From Cricetomys ansorgei (taxonomy: Eukaryota; Chordata; Mammalia; Rodentia; Nesomyidae), in assembly GCA_026225945.1 (NCBI GenBank), contig JAMJFZ010001815.1, positions 3,694,001-3,758,000 of the forward strand: a stretch of 64,000 nt of DNA, written 5' to 3'. A program made the translations under genes and the position numbers. The notes beneath the pieces are model-generated. The model was given only the letters and a program-made list of their open reading frames with translations. It did not search any database and was not told the origin of the DNA. Position 1 is the first letter of the stretch. Every line of letters starts with the position of its first letter. Below are positions 43,944 to 55,637 of this stretch, piece by piece.

Positions 43944-44107
43944 AAGTTTGTGGCAAGTGTGTGTGTGCATGTGTGTATGTGTGTGTGCCTGTATATGTGT
44001 GCCTGTATGTATGTGTGTATATGTGCCTATATGTGTGGGCATGTATGTATGTGTGTGCCTGTTTGTGTGTGTGTGCCTGTATGTATGTGTGTGTGTGCCT
44101 ATGTGTG

Positions 44108-44152
<45 letters not shown>
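43944..44152. repeat. (GT)n array with GCCTGTATGTAT variants
   Basis: A GT-rich block in which GTGTGTGCCTGTATGTATGT-like units repeat imperfectly, ending in a clean (GT)20-21 at 44109-44150. Three overlapping Cys/Val-rich + frames and part of a 251-codon minus frame (43839-44594) arise from it. Confidence 0.95.
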
Positions 44153-44153
<1 letters not shown>

Positions 44154-45062
44154 GAGAAAGAGCAAGAAAGGATACAGAGATACAGCTTTTAAAATAAACA
44201 CAGAAGGGAAGCAGTGGGGAGGAGGGAAATGAAAAAAAGTATTAAGTTTCATATTTCCAACTTGAAAATTGTTAAGGGAAGTATCAGTATCCTTCAAAGG
44301 CAAAAGAACACAAACTTGAAAGGAGCAGGATATGAAAAAGAGGGCAAGGGCCAGGAGCAGAGCAGGAAGCCCGCAGATGCAGGCCCTGGGGAAGGTGGAT
44401 AAACAGTGCACAGGGCCCAGGCAGGGGGAGAGTGCACAGCGCCTGTGCTCCTGAGGTCCAGGCTCCCCTGCACTGGCGCCCACACACTTGAGTGCTGTAT
44501 GTGGGAAGCCAGATAAGTGAGGGGGCACTTTCCAGTACATCCACAAAGAGTTCAGATTTGACGGAAGCTTGAGGGAGAGACAGAATAAAGACATTAAGAA
44601 TTTGGATGGAAATGCTCACATGTCACTGAACACCAACCAGAATCCTGGGTAACTGCGAGAACAACCTTAGTGCTGCTAGCTGCTCTGGTGGAGTGTTTGG
44701 GGATAAGACCAAGTCTGTAAGAAGACTTTGCCTGAAGGATGTGTTTTTGATTTGTGGCTAGAAGCAGAGGGGAAGATACTGCTGGAGCTAGAGGCGACAG
44801 ATAACATCACGGGATATGAGAATGCGGAGGTCTCTTGGCGGTCCCACTGATGGCAGAGGGCATGTCCAGACTCACTGACATCACAGTGCCAGTGATTGCC
44901 ATTCCTGTGTATAGGAAAGGCAAACATTCAGGGTGCAGGCATGAATATCAAGAGGTTGCACACTGTCTGAAGGGTGATTTAACATTGGAAGGAGGGAAAT
45001 TCTAGCCTTTTCTACACTTACTGATATTTAAACATTTTAAATCTCTTTTCTCTGTAAGTTTC
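44153..45062. other. Unique sequence
   Basis: No recognised repeat. The minus frame that crosses 43839-44594 has its non-repeat half here; that half (44190-44594) is Leu/Ser/Pro-rich with no domain recognised. Confidence 0.35.
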
Positions 45063-45312
45063 AAGAAAGAAAGTAGGAAGGAGGGAGGGGAGAGGAAAAA
45101 GGGAAAAGAGAAGAGGAGGCAAAAGTGAGAGAAGTCAGGAAAGAAGAAAGAAAGGAGAGGAGAGGAGAGGAAGGAGAAAGATAAGGAGGGGGAAGAGAGA
45201 GGAGAGAACAGAAGGAGAAAGAGAGTCAGAGAGAGAGACAGAGGGAGAGAGGGGTAGAAAGAGAGGGAAGGAGACAAACAGAGAGAAGGAGGGGGGAGGA
45301 AGAGAAAGAGAC
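45063..45312. repeat. ~250-bp polypurine tract
   Basis: Nearly all A and G on the + strand, built of GGAGA, GAAA and GGGAGA units. Opposite strand polarity to the tract at 42066. The Ser/Leu/Phe-rich minus frame 45002-45397 is an artefact. Confidence 0.95.
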
Positions 45313-46532
45313 TCTTTAGAGGGTGAATCCTATGGTAATTTTTCTTACTGAGCATGGTGGGGATGTTCTCTGTTTGCAGGTGAGCAGCGACACACACAAA
45401 TCAATCCTGGAGACTTTGTTTCTTCTCATTAAAGGTCCCATGAAGGGACTTGGTTCAGTGTGTTTGCTTTGGGGCTGGTGAAGGGAGAGATTTCCCTCCT
45501 GCCTCAGACTCACTGGGCCACTATCCAGGCTTGTATAGTGCTTTGATTTTAATTAAAGCATTTAAATGCTGGCAGGTCAGTATTGTTAGGATGGGTGCCT
45601 GATTAATTGGTTACTTCTTTGTTACAGCTATAAATGGGATGTCATGAGGGTACATGTTAGAATCCAAACAATCCCCTGTAGAGTGTGGGAGGAAATGGAC
45701 TCAAGGGCCATCAGCTTCATTCACTTGAAATGTGACATAGAAGAGAAACCTAGCTTTGCCATCAGTGGCCCTGTTGAAAGGTCAAAGATCAAAGGTCAAA
45801 GTTGATTCCTGTGGATGGGTGACAGGTCAGGACCATCATCCCTTGGACAAGCCTAGAAGCCTCACATATAAAAATGATTCTCCAGGTATGGAACTCTACT
45901 CTCAGCCAGCCAAATTAATAAATGTGCAAATTAAAAAGGACGTCAGAGCACTAAGGAAACATCTGCTAACCAAAGTCAAAAAGTAATGATGATGATGACA
46001 AATTGGGGGGAAGACAAAAGGGATTTCAGCTCGAGGCAAATTTCCATCCAGCTGCGCCCGTCCTGGAGGAGCAATCAGTCACTCAGAGGACCCCTCCAAT
46101 GCCGGACACCCAGGACGATAGATCTTAGTGTCCAGGTGACTGGCTATTTAGGCCACAGGCCCCCAAGAACTGTGTTAGCAGGCGCTGGCAACTATCCCAC
46201 TCTTGTAGTTCAAGACCCCGGCTTGGAATCCCTAATGTGGGGTCAGATGAGGTCTGGCTCAGGGCTATGCAGGCTACCTGCTTCTCATCTATTGACTGAC
46301 TCTATGTCTTCCCCTCCCCGATCTGCCTTTACAGACTAAAGTGTCTGTGTCTCTGTGTACTGCCACACAACTCACAGGGGCAGAACTGAGCCTGGCTCGA
46401 CTTTCTGCCCCACTCTGACTTTCTGAAAGAGAGAATCCTTCTTGGGATGCACATGGTACTTGGACCAACAGGGCAATAGGGGGAAATGTCTTAGAGTATT
46501 TAACTGCACTTCTACCATGGTGAGCCAACAGA
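45313..46532. other. Unique sequence
   Basis: About 1.2 kb without a recognised repeat; frames at 45986-46339 (+) and 46289-46639 (-) have no known domain. Confidence 0.4.
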
Positions 46533-46621
46533 GTTGAACTGTGCCTAAGGAGCCATACACTACACAGAATAGTAGTGCTTGACAAACCCTCTAGAAAACT
46601 CAAAATAGCCACCTTGGAGAA
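46533..46621 (+). repeat. Paired repeat copy A (~89 bp)
   Basis: GTTGAACTGTGCCTAAGGAG, CACACAGAATAGT-like sequence, then ACAAACCCTCTAGAAAACTC match 48499-48586 in order and orientation. Probably an unnamed interspersed repeat or an old local duplication. Confidence 0.75.
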
Positions 46622-47045
46622 ACATAGACTTCTGTTCACACTTGCACACCGTTTGCTGTTTGACAGCTTTCCCGATGCTCCTGGTGCAGAGAATTTGAAG
46701 GCTGACTATAGGATACATAGACTTTGTTTTTATGAAGCAACACACAAAGAACTCTTCCATTTTAAACGACAGGATTGGAGATCTTGCAGTTAAACAGCTC
46801 AGCACACCAAGGTCTTTCCCAGGAACTTCCTATTGGGAAATAACTTACTAATGATGAAGTTCGACCATGTCCTGAATCCCTGCAACCAGTTAGCTTTGCT
46901 GTTCTGTTGTTTAGGAAGCAGGGGAAGTCGATACTAATCATTGAATTTACATCTGTCATTTGGGAACATCCGGGCTAGGAAGCCACTGTGACAGTTTGCT
47001 TATCTTCATGTTCATTTCTAAGAATGTGAATTTTGTTTTATCTAG

Positions 47046-47280
47046 TTTTTTTTTTTTTTTTTTTGAGACAAGTTCTACAGCCCGGATTGGACTCAGACTT
47101 CTATGCAGTTCAAGGTTGACCTTGAACTTCTGATCCTCTTGTCTGCACTTCCTGAATTCAAATGCTAGGATTACAGGCATGAACTAGCATGCCCAGCTTA
47201 TATAGGGCTAAGGATTAAAACCCAGGGCTCCTCACATACTAGAGAAGTTACTCTGCCAATAGAGCTAAATCCCCAGCCCC
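47046..47280 (-). mobile_element. ID-B1 composite SINE, antisense
   Basis: T-run, GAGACAAGTTCTACAGCCCG, TCAAGGTTGACCTTGAACTT, ATGCTAGGATTACAGGCATG (inverted B1 monomer), then TTAAAACCCAGGGCTCCTCA and GAGCTAAATCCCCAGCCCC (inverted ID head). The fusion of a tRNA-derived ID head to a 7SL-derived monomer is characteristic of this rodent SINE. Confidence 0.9.
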
Positions 47281-48498
47281 CAAAATGAGTTCTGCTTATC
47301 CCTTTTCTGATAACAGCTTGCTGGTGATGGGTTGCCACTTTATGAAGTAAGAAGGGGCCAAAGGAGGTGCGGTGATCGTGAAATGCTTGTGATTTTGCAG
47401 TTGTTTGATCTCTCATTGTCCAAAGGATCACTAGTGCTGTAAATTAGAACAAAATGTGAAGTTAAATCAGTCTAACATAAAAGGTTCTTGAAACTGCAGT
47501 CACTACACTACAGGAATCTCTTACAGCTGTCTGCATTTCCGGTTCATTAAAACATGCAGTAGTAAGAACCTTGATGTGTTAAAACCATGGTGAGGGGATG
47601 CAACCACCTAGACCCGTCCTCCAGTCCAGCCGTCCAGTGGACCCAGGGCCCCATGATCACACGGACACATAGTATTACTTACTGGTAAGAACAACATGAT
47701 AGAGTTTCCAAAGACCATAGAATATACAAGGTCCTTACTCAAAGATTTCCTTCTGTCATCAGTCCTGGCCTCTTTGGTATTAAACAGTTGGAGAAAACAT
47801 ACCATTCCTGTCCTTATAAGTCTCCACCTGGATATTTCAAGGCATTTGAAAAATAAATCCAGTAAAAACATGGCATTTAGCACATCTACTGTACTGTGTG
47901 TACTTTATTTGAAACTAAGTGTGGTCGGTTTTATCCCATTGTTTGCCCCACCTAGTTTGGGGATGTGTCTCCCAACATTTCATACAGCTGGCCACCTTCT
48001 AATTTGGTAGGAGAAACAGGATGTGCAAAGGCCTGTCAAGATTCTTAACAGGTGCAGATGATGGACTTACAGGAGAAGTTCACACAAGACTTGAACGAGC
48101 AGCCAGACTCTCTGATACTTGTGACATGCCCCCGTGCAGTCTTTCAAAATGCCCCCCGCCTTAACAGATAGCAGACAGTTCTTCCATCCCAGATTACTGC
48201 AGCAAAGGGTGCCAACATATTTATTAGTAAGCATCAGAACTGCCTTTGTTCAGTGTGACCATACTAAAATTATACTGGATTTTTGAAATGCCCTATGCAA
48301 GTAACATTGAGTAATCATTCACGTGTATAACTTAATCCAGGGACTCACTGCTCCAGATAGACCTGCTGAACCACAGCATCCTTTGTGGGAGCATACGCTG
48401 CTGGATTCACAGTGTTCCTTGCAGGGTGGTAGAGGTATATGTCATAGAGGTTTTATCTGCATATTCTCTCCTGGTGGAGAGATTGGTAGGCAATCAGG
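47281..48498. other. Unique sequence
   Basis: No recognised repeat or exon in about 1.2 kb. Confidence 0.4.
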
Positions 48499-48586
48499 GT
48501 TGAACTACACCTGGGGAGCCATGCATCACACAGAATAGTGTGATTAGCAAACCCTCTAGAAAATACAAAATATACATATTGGAGAG
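48499..48586 (+). repeat. Paired repeat copy B (~88 bp)
   Basis: GTTGAACTACACCTGGGGAG, CACACAGAATAGTG and GCAAACCCTCTAGAAAATAC match 46533-46621, 1966 bp upstream in the same orientation. Confidence 0.75.
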
Positions 48587-49359
48587 ACTCGGCCCATACC
48601 AAAGCATCATAGAAGTCATAGAAGTGAGCAGCAGCCAGGCTGTTCCATCCTGTGATACCTGTGTCTCATTTCACAGAACAACAGCCACCATTTTCAGAGA
48701 GGTTCCATGGAGAGATCTGACTGCCTTCTTGATTGTCTCTGTCACAATGAATGATTTGCTTCTGTCTTGATCTAGAAGGTTCCTTATGACTTCCATCCTC
48801 TTGTAAAAATGCTGAGAAGCAATGGACCATCCATGGCTACTGCTAAATGTTATTTATTGTAAGGTGACTATCTGGTCAAAAGGCATTTGTGCTGATTAGC
48901 TCTGGGCCATTGTTAGCCAACCAGAGAGCCAGGCTTTGTACAGGACTGAGAACAGTTACTCAGATATGGGCCAGTAACTGTCTAACCTTCCATCATGCTG
49001 ATTGGTTAAGAAATCCATTTTTTCTACTGTAAATTAAATGATGATGTAAGGTTAAAAGAAATGTATAATATTCAATAAATGAATCCCAGGTTAGGTAAGT
49101 ACTTTACTAGAGTTGAACTATAAACCAACTATGGTGTCTAGTGTAAACCACTGATTGTTTTTATCAGAAAAAAGTGCACAGTGCTCCAAAAATAAAGAGC
49201 AAATAAAGAGCACATAGTTTATAACTAAGTACAAAATTATCAGGTTCAAAAGAATGGGATGGTATGGTTGAAAGACCAGAAAATTAGGGAACTTGGAGGA
49301 ATGTCATGAAAAGTGAGTCTTCACTGGAGTTATTTTTCATACATTAGTAAGAAGTTGCA
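48587..49359. other. Unique AT-rich sequence
   Basis: No recognised feature. Confidence 0.4.
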
Positions 49360-49700
49360 TATTAGTCACTTTTTGGTTACTGGATCAAAATACATGAAGT
49401 TGGGTACTTTATAAAGACAAGTGGTTCTTTTAGCTCACAGTTAGGGAGGCTGGAAGTCCAAGCAGCATAGGATTGGCTTTATGGATATCTTTGAGGTCTC
49501 CTTAATAAGACTGTGTGGATAAGGGAGAAATCACAGAGCAGAGAGGAAGCCAGAGCCTGAATGGGTCCCCTGAGAACCATGTTAATCCTCTCCATGGGCT
49601 CTTCATGTCCTCAGACCTAACAATCTCCCACTGGGCTCCACCTCTTAAAGGCTATTAGTATTCGTATTGTCATTCAGGGGACCAATTTGTGACATGCGAA
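49360..49700 (-). mobile_element. MaLR-type LTR, antisense
   Basis: GGATCAAAATACATGAAGTT, TCTTTTAGCTCACAGTTAGG, GGAAGTCCAAGCAGCATAGG, CTCCCACTGGGCTCCACCTC and GGGGACCAATTTGTGACATG follow the inverted MST/MLT-like LTR order. Confidence 0.7.
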
Positions 49701-50507
49701 CTTGGCAAACCTTGGCCATGTAAGGAGCCTTGTAATTGTGATGCAGAGATTCATGTGGCTCCAGTGGCATGTGGATTCTGTCTCAGTGTGCCAACCAACT
49801 CCTTTTAGCCCTTGATTTCTCACTGGTTTGTCTGACTGGAATGAGGAGACCATCATTATAAGCAGCTGCAAGCAGCCTCTGTATCCAAACCATATCCCTG
49901 GAAATCAGGGCTGTTGTGGTGAGCCACCATCTAATTTTCAGAAATTTCTGTGCCGGAGTATGTCCTCACCCATGTCTCCAGGCACTGTGAGTAATGTTGA
50001 TTTATTAGTCCGGTAGAATCCCGCTAATTAGCACTAATGACAGGGGAACCCATTGTGGATTCAGTAGAATTTTGCAAATTAGTGAGTACATGAATAAACA
50101 ATCAAAATCAGGAGTCCTGCTCTGGAAAGTGTCCCCTTTCTTCTACTTATTCTGACAGGAAGGTCTTTAATGTTGATGATGATAATTCTTCATCACCTGT
50201 GGTTGACGTTGGACTTCTTTAGAAGGAGCGTTGGTGAGGATTAATGGGAGAATTCTGAGACAGCATTTGGGCAAAGGTGCAAGACACCAGGTGAGGACGT
50301 GCCTTGTGAAGCCATGGGCTGGTGGAAGGACACTTGTAGGAGGCAGAGGCATGGGGCCTTGGAATTGTGAGTTTACTTGAGAATAACTGATTCTTCAACT
50401 ATTAAATGCCTAAAAGGAGCAGACCTCTGCTTGTTTTCCGTTGAGGTTTTCAGGTGATTATATGCTTTATGCAAGCTGCTGTGAGTGACTTAAGGTACCA
50501 GGGGTAT
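49701..50507. other. Unique sequence
   Basis: No recognised repeat; CGCTAATTAGCACTAATGAC at 50022-50041 is a homeodomain-like cluster only by composition. Confidence 0.4.
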
Positions 50508-50820
50508 TGGTCACTTTTCTATTGCTGGGAGAAAATACCATGACCAAGGGAACCTATAGAAGAAAGGGCTTATCTGGCTTGTGGTTCTAGAAGGATATGT
50601 GCCCATGGTGGCAGGGCAGAGAAATGGCAGTTGGAACAAGAAGCCTCTGGCTCAGGACTTGAAGCAAGCAGGAAGAAGAAAGTGAAATGGAAAGGCCTTG
50701 CCTTTGCAAAGCCTGAAAGCCTGCCTCCAGTGACATACTTCCTGAACTTCCCCAAATAGTGCCATCAAATGGGGACCAACTATTGAAATTCTACGGGACA
50801 TATCATTCAACTACCATAGG
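50508..50820 (-). mobile_element. Rodent MaLR-type LTR, antisense
   Basis: AGAAAATACCATGACCAAGG, AAAGGGCTTATCTGGCTTGT, TGCCCATGGTGGCAGGGCAG and CCAGTGACATACTTCCTGAA, with ATTCAACTACCAT at the right end, are the inverted order of ORR1/MT-like LTRs. Confidence 0.72.
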
Positions 50821-50865
50821 TGACCCCAAGAAGCAACTCTATAGAGTCCTGAGAATTTTGCTTTG

Positions 50866-51024
50866 TTTTGTTTTTCTTTGTTTTTAGAGACAGGGTTTCT
50901 CTGTTGTAACTCTGGCTGTCCTGGAACTCACTTCTGTAGACCAGGCTGGCCTTGAACACACAGAAATCTGCCTGCCCCTGCCTCCCGAGTGGTGGGATTA
51001 AAGGTGTAGGCTACCGCTGTCCTT
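50866..51024 (-). mobile_element. B1 SINE, antisense, well preserved
   Basis: An inverted A tail, GAGACAGGGTTTCTCTGTTG, CTGTCCTGGAACTCACTTCT, GACCAGGCTGGCCTTGAACA and TGCCTCCCGAGTGGTGGGAT. The closest of all copies here to the B1 consensus, so among the youngest insertions. Confidence 0.96.
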
Positions 51025-51961
51025 TGAGTACTGAGATATTTAACAGAGGTGAAACTCACTAATAAGGACGTCATCTTTTTTTTTTTAACAAAAATCATTT
51101 TTTTCTACTCTTGGAATTAGACATTTGATATTTTGTATTCAGTTCTGGAAAATCTCAAGGACAGCGTCCAGGCAGTGTCCTGTAGAGAATCATGTCTCAG
51201 TACTCACGAGTTAGACACTGATATGCTCTGTGAATATGCACAAGAGCTGAAGAAGAGCTAGTCTGCTAACTGAAGAAGTAAAGGTATATAATTGAGAGTA
51301 CATTCAAATTACCTTAAATTGGACGCAAGAGCACATTGCGGAAGATTGGGAAACTTTACATACTTCAAAGTCAGTGCAGATGAATGATAGAAACTGGACT
51401 TGGTTAGAATCTTAGTTGAAGGCAACTCTGGTAAGTTTCCTGGCCTGGAAAGGACCATTAAATTTAAGCTATGGCAATTTGGCAGCCAGAGATAGGGAAT
51501 ACAGTTTTTCACAGCATGTTAAATAAAGTTATCCCAGCAACATCGACATTTCAATGAACATACTAGGTGTCTTCTTCAGCATCTTCTAGTCTATTGAATG
51601 ACATTATTCAGATGTATCACCTAGCACCCTTGAATTGCTGCAGAGTATGTAAAAGAAACGGCCCCAGCTGTGCCTACAGTTGGGCCTGACTGAGGGATGG
51701 GGTACAGGTCAAAGCCAGAGTCCTGGCTGGGAATTCCCCACCCCTTCCGCTGTTCTACCATGCCTGGGTGAACTTACAGTCCTGTTTCCTACCCAGTAGG
51801 GTGGGCAGGTGGATGTACATAGCAGACTCACGCAGGCTTATTGAGACTTCTCCATTTGAACTTAAAAATAGAGATGAGGTATCTATCTGATCTAAAACCT
51901 CAGAATACTCATGAAATCGACTTGCATTTTGGCCCCTCACATTTTGAAATGGCTCTCTGTA
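51025..51961. other. Unique sequence
   Basis: No recognised repeat or exon; a T-run lies near 51077-51086. Confidence 0.4.
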
Positions 51962-52042
51962 AAACTGACTGACTCACTGACTAACTAGCTAGCTAGATAA
52001 TTAACTAACCAACTAACTAGCTAAATAAATAAACAAATAAGT
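51962..52042. repeat. Degenerate tetranucleotide array
   Basis: ACTG, then CTAG/CTAA and finally AAAT/AAAC units: a 4-bp period with the motif drifting along the array. Confidence 0.88.
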
Positions 52043-52370
52043 TCAGTGAGCTTTTGGATTTCTGCACGGTCAGCACCCCTGTACCCCCAACCCTCCACAG
52101 GTCCTTCTTCAAAACCAGGTAAGGGCAAGACTTGGCTTCAGCCTCAGTCTGCTTTGACTCTTGAGGGAGAATGCCATAGTTCAATTTTAAAGTGGGTCCA
52201 CATGTGGCATCATTTTTACTTGTTTGATTTGTGCAAAAATAAGAAAAATCACTGAACATGAAGAAGACACAAAATCTAATGACTGATTACTCTCTGGAAA
52301 GCTTCTTATGTGTTGTGACTGGAGATTATTGATGGGTTCTCTTTTTCTTTCTAAACAAACAAAGGGACAC
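52043..52370. other. Unique sequence
   Basis: No recognised feature. Confidence 0.4.
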
Positions 52371-52545
52371 AGTGGGCTGAGGAGACGGCTTAGTGGTTAA
52401 CTGTTTGTACTGCTTTTCTAAAGGACCAGAGTTTTGCTCCCAGCACCCTTTTAGGGTGGCTTACAATTGTCTGTAACTCCTGCCTCTACCTCTGCAGACA
52501 CCCTTTAAAAAACAAAACAGAACAACAAACAACCATAGAAACAAA
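52371..52545 (+). mobile_element. B2/B3-type SINE, sense, diverged
   Basis: GGGCTGAGGAGACGGCTTAG, CTGCTTTTCTAAAGGACCAG, TTGCTCCCAGCACCCTTTTA, ACAATTGTCTGTAACTCCTG and an A-rich tail. Confidence 0.85.
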
Positions 52546-52999
52546 CACAAAGATGCTATTTCAAGATTCTCTGTGTGTTTAAAACACATTTCACAAATCA
52601 GTGCTCAGAAACAGGACTAAGACCTCTGCACTATTAGAAACTTCAGATTAACTGCTAAGAGCAGGAAATGTAAAATAAAGTTTTCCTTTCACACTTGCAG
52701 TTGCCTTTCCCATACAGTGCCAAACTGTCTTTTTGTTTGTTTGTTTTGATGCTGGAGGGGATTCATAGGAATGAGTGACCATGTACCTCTAATTCATTTA
52801 TGTTTAACTCATCTAAACATCACCCAGAAATTCCATCAGATGCTCTGTGTCTGTTTGACATGGTTTGTCCCTTAGAAATCAGAACATTAACAAGACCAAA
52901 TGGAACTCAAACTAGAGGGTATTTGTCAGATCTCATACCAGTGCTGCATGAGCGTTAGGTAGATCCAGGAGGGGGAAAATTAATTTCTTATCCTGAGGA
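52546..52999. other. Unique sequence
   Basis: A short GTTT array lies at 52730-52746; otherwise nothing recognised. Confidence 0.4.
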
Positions 53000-53214
53000 C
53001 TGCAGGGATGGCTCAGCTTTTAAGAGTACTGGATACTCTTCTAGAGGATGTAGTTTCAATCCCCGGCACCCACATGGCATACCAACCACCTGAGACTCCA
53101 ATTCAAGGGGACCTGAACCCCTTTCTGGTCTCCTCCAGCACCAGGCAAGAATGTGGTGCAGTCATACACACAGGCAAAACACTCACACACATAAAATAAA
53201 ACAAAGCAAAAGTA
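53000..53214 (+). mobile_element. B3-type SINE, sense, near full length
   Basis: GGACTGCAGGGATGGCTCAG, ACTGGATACTCTTCTAGAGG, TTTCAATCCCCGGCACCCAC, CTGGTCTCCTCCAGCACCAG, AGGCAAAACACTCACACACA and a TAAAATAAAACAAAGC tail. Confidence 0.93.
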
Positions 53215-54515
53215 AAGGTGATTTAAGTTTTCATCCTCGGTTTGTAATTTCTCAAGTTGCCTGTGTTCCCCTTAGTGGCTGTTGCTTTTCTGGGAACCAC
53301 CTATGGGCAAGCAGTCATCAAAGAGAAAACTCGCTTCAAAACCCACTGGCATCTCAAACTAAATCATCACTTTGTTCTCATGGGTTTGGGTGTTATATGC
53401 TGGGAAAAGAGATGTCATGTGCCCATCTGTGAGCATTGCTGAAGGACTTTCCTAGGGCCAGTGCTACCTATGACTTCAATTGGAGCCCTAGTTTTACAAA
53501 TCCCAAAAGCAGTCACAGTACCAAAATGTCTCCTTGTCTTAAATAGAAAACATTAAAATACCAGAAGAATGTGTGCTTGATATACACACAGACACGGTGT
53601 ACACAGTATACACATGTATACACCAGGAAGCACCTGATATGGTTGACTCTGAGGAAGAGTGTGCCACGAGTGCAGAATGCCAGTACCCACCTCTATATGA
53701 GTGTCTGCCTCTCCAGCAAACCTGCCTTACCGATGCATCTCGTGCTTGTCAGGCTTAATTCCTATGTTTGGAAGTCTTTGTTTTCCCGAGCAATGCTTGA
53801 GTTCTCAGAGTAGCTGGGTTCTGTCTTTGCAGGTATAGCTCTCCACGTGAGCCCCAAAAATGGATTATTATTATTATTATACAGAGTTCTTGGCACTCTG
53901 AAAGCTACTGCTGTGAGACTAAGCACTGCTTTCACTAGGGAGTTGCAAGCATTCTGGGAAAGTGAGTTCTGATTAATACTGGCTTGAGATTTTTGAAGCA
54001 GGACAATGCATGCAGGGACCATCAGATATGGAGAGTGTGCTTGTGGACAGACAGGAGGGTGGTTCAGCAGCAACAAAGGTCTGAAGGTGAAGACACTGTC
54101 CAGTTGGCAGGAAGTGAGGTTACTGGCACCACACCTCTCTTCTCTCTTTGTTGTGGACAAACCAAACGCGTGTCTCCTGAGGGAGGGTGGCAGGTTTTCA
54201 TTCTCATCCAGCCAGCCTGCTGTTGGAAGCATTTCCGTTAGGATACCGAGGACAACAGAAGAGAATGGCAGCTTCTTGAGAACAATGCATCTCTTAAACT
54301 GTTTACTAAGTAACTATCTTTATATCCAGAGACTAGATCAACTTTCAACCCTCGTTCAGAGAAGCTTCTCCTTGCAGTAGGTGGTGATTAATATAATGAT
54401 TCTCAAGGATCAACACAAAGAGAATAAGATACTGAGTAGTGATCAGCCCTAAATGGGACTCCTAAGGCTCAGAAGTCATTGAAGAAGAGGTGTAGAAAGA
54501 CTGTTATAGCCAGAA
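53215..54515. other. Unique sequence
   Basis: About 1.3 kb with no recognised repeat except a small (ATT)5 at 53864-53880. Two + frames (53984-54380) and a minus frame (53762-54232, 156 codons) overlap; none has a known domain. Confidence 0.35.
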
Positions 54516-54856
54516 TGTGGTGCTTTGAATGAAAATGGCTCCCGCAGGCTCATAGGGAATAATGGGAGGTATGGCCTTGTTGGAGGAAGTGTGTCACTAG
54601 GGGTGAGCTTTGAACTTTCAACTGTTCAAGCCAGGCCCAGTATCATTCTCTCTTCCCACTGCCTGCCTATAAGATGTAGAACTCTCTGCTCCTTCTCCAG
54701 CACCATGTCTGCTTGCATGCCACCATGCTTCCCACCATGAGGACAATGGACTAAACCTATGCACTGAACCAAAGTCAATCCTTTTAAATGTTTCCTTTTA
54801 TAAGAGTTGCCCTGGTCATGGTGTCTCTTCACACAATAGACGTTATAACTAGGACA
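54516..54856 (+). mobile_element. MaLR solo LTR (ORR1/MT type) with 5-bp flanks
   Basis: Starts TGTGGTGCTTTGAATGAAAA, includes GGAGGAAGTGTGTCACTAGG, ACCATGTCTGCTTGCATGCC, GGACAATGGACTAAACCTAT and TTATAAGAGTTGCCCTGGTC, and ends ACTAGGACA. Flanks CAGAA (54511-54515) and CAGAG (54857-54861) match at four of five bases, the size expected for ERVL/MaLR integration. No internal region: a solo LTR. Frames on both strands here are shadows. Confidence 0.92.
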
Positions 54857-55194
54857 CAGAGGTAGTGGAGGACTACGGTAAACAATGTTTTCTTGGCATA
54901 CTAGGGCCATGGCACTCATGAACTCCCAGTGGCTGTGACTGTATGCGCGAGGCCTGTGCCTGCCCTTCATCAAGATAACCAAGATCTCAGGACTGATGGA
55001 AGAAGGGCTTGCAGAGTCTCATACTTGGCTGAGAAGGTGTTGATAGTCAATGACTGCTGGAGGAAAGGAGAGTCGGTTTTCTTAGGATGTGGTCCCTGAC
55101 AGGCTGTCCTATCATGCTCCAGTGGATGGTTCTATACCTGTACACATACTAGCAGCACTAAGTGATCTCAGTGGCTTTAAAAAAGAATACAAGA

Positions 55195-55330
55195 AATTAG
55201 AAGGGAAAATGGTGTTGGCACAGGGAATGAGATTTAGATGAGAGGGAGTAGGGATAGACTTGATGAAAACAAATTATATTCATGCATAACAGTATCAAAC
55301 AAATATTAAAAAATTAAAAAGAGAGCATCC
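55195..55330 (+). mobile_element. Rodent L1 3' end fragment
   Basis: A purine-rich AGATGAGAGGGAGTAGGGAT followed by AAATTATATTCATGCATAAC and an A-rich end resembles the last part of rodent L1 3' UTRs. Strongly 5' truncated. Confidence 0.5.
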
Positions 55331-55396
55331 TTGAAATTCTGGAAATGTGATCATATTGAAAACATGCCAGAGGGATTACAGAGTGATTCTGTATGC

Positions 55397-55637
55397 CAGT
55401 GGTCCTCAACCTGTGGGTCATGACCTATTTGGGGGTCGTGACTCACTTGGGGGTCAAATGACCCTTTCACAGGGATCACCTAAGACCATCTGCATATCAA
55501 ATATTTACATTATTATTCATAACAGTAGCAAAATTATAGTTATGAACTAGCAACAAAAATAATTTAGTGGTTGGAGTCACCACAGCATGAGGAACTGTAT
55601 TAAAGGGTCTCAGCATTAGAAAAGTTGGGAACCACTG
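55397..55637 (-). mobile_element. URR1-like hAT (Charlie) DNA transposon, complete ends
   Basis: Left end CAGTGGTCCTCAACC and right end GTTGGGAACCACTG are terminal inverted repeats. Between them lie GGGTCAAATGACCCTTTCAC, TATTATTCATAACAGTAGCA and GGAGTCACCACAGCATGAGG. 241 bp, non-autonomous. Flanking octamers CTGTATGC and CTACATGC agree at six of eight, as expected of an 8-bp hAT target duplication. Inverted relative to the copy at 16101. Confidence 0.93.

Noticed and set aside
44109..44150. Telomere-like repeat
   Set aside because: The unit is GT, not TTAGGG, and no TTAGGG array occurs.
43839..44594. 251-codon minus-strand frame
   Set aside because: Its middle is a Thr/His run translated from the GT array, which lacks stops in that register. 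The remainder has no domain.
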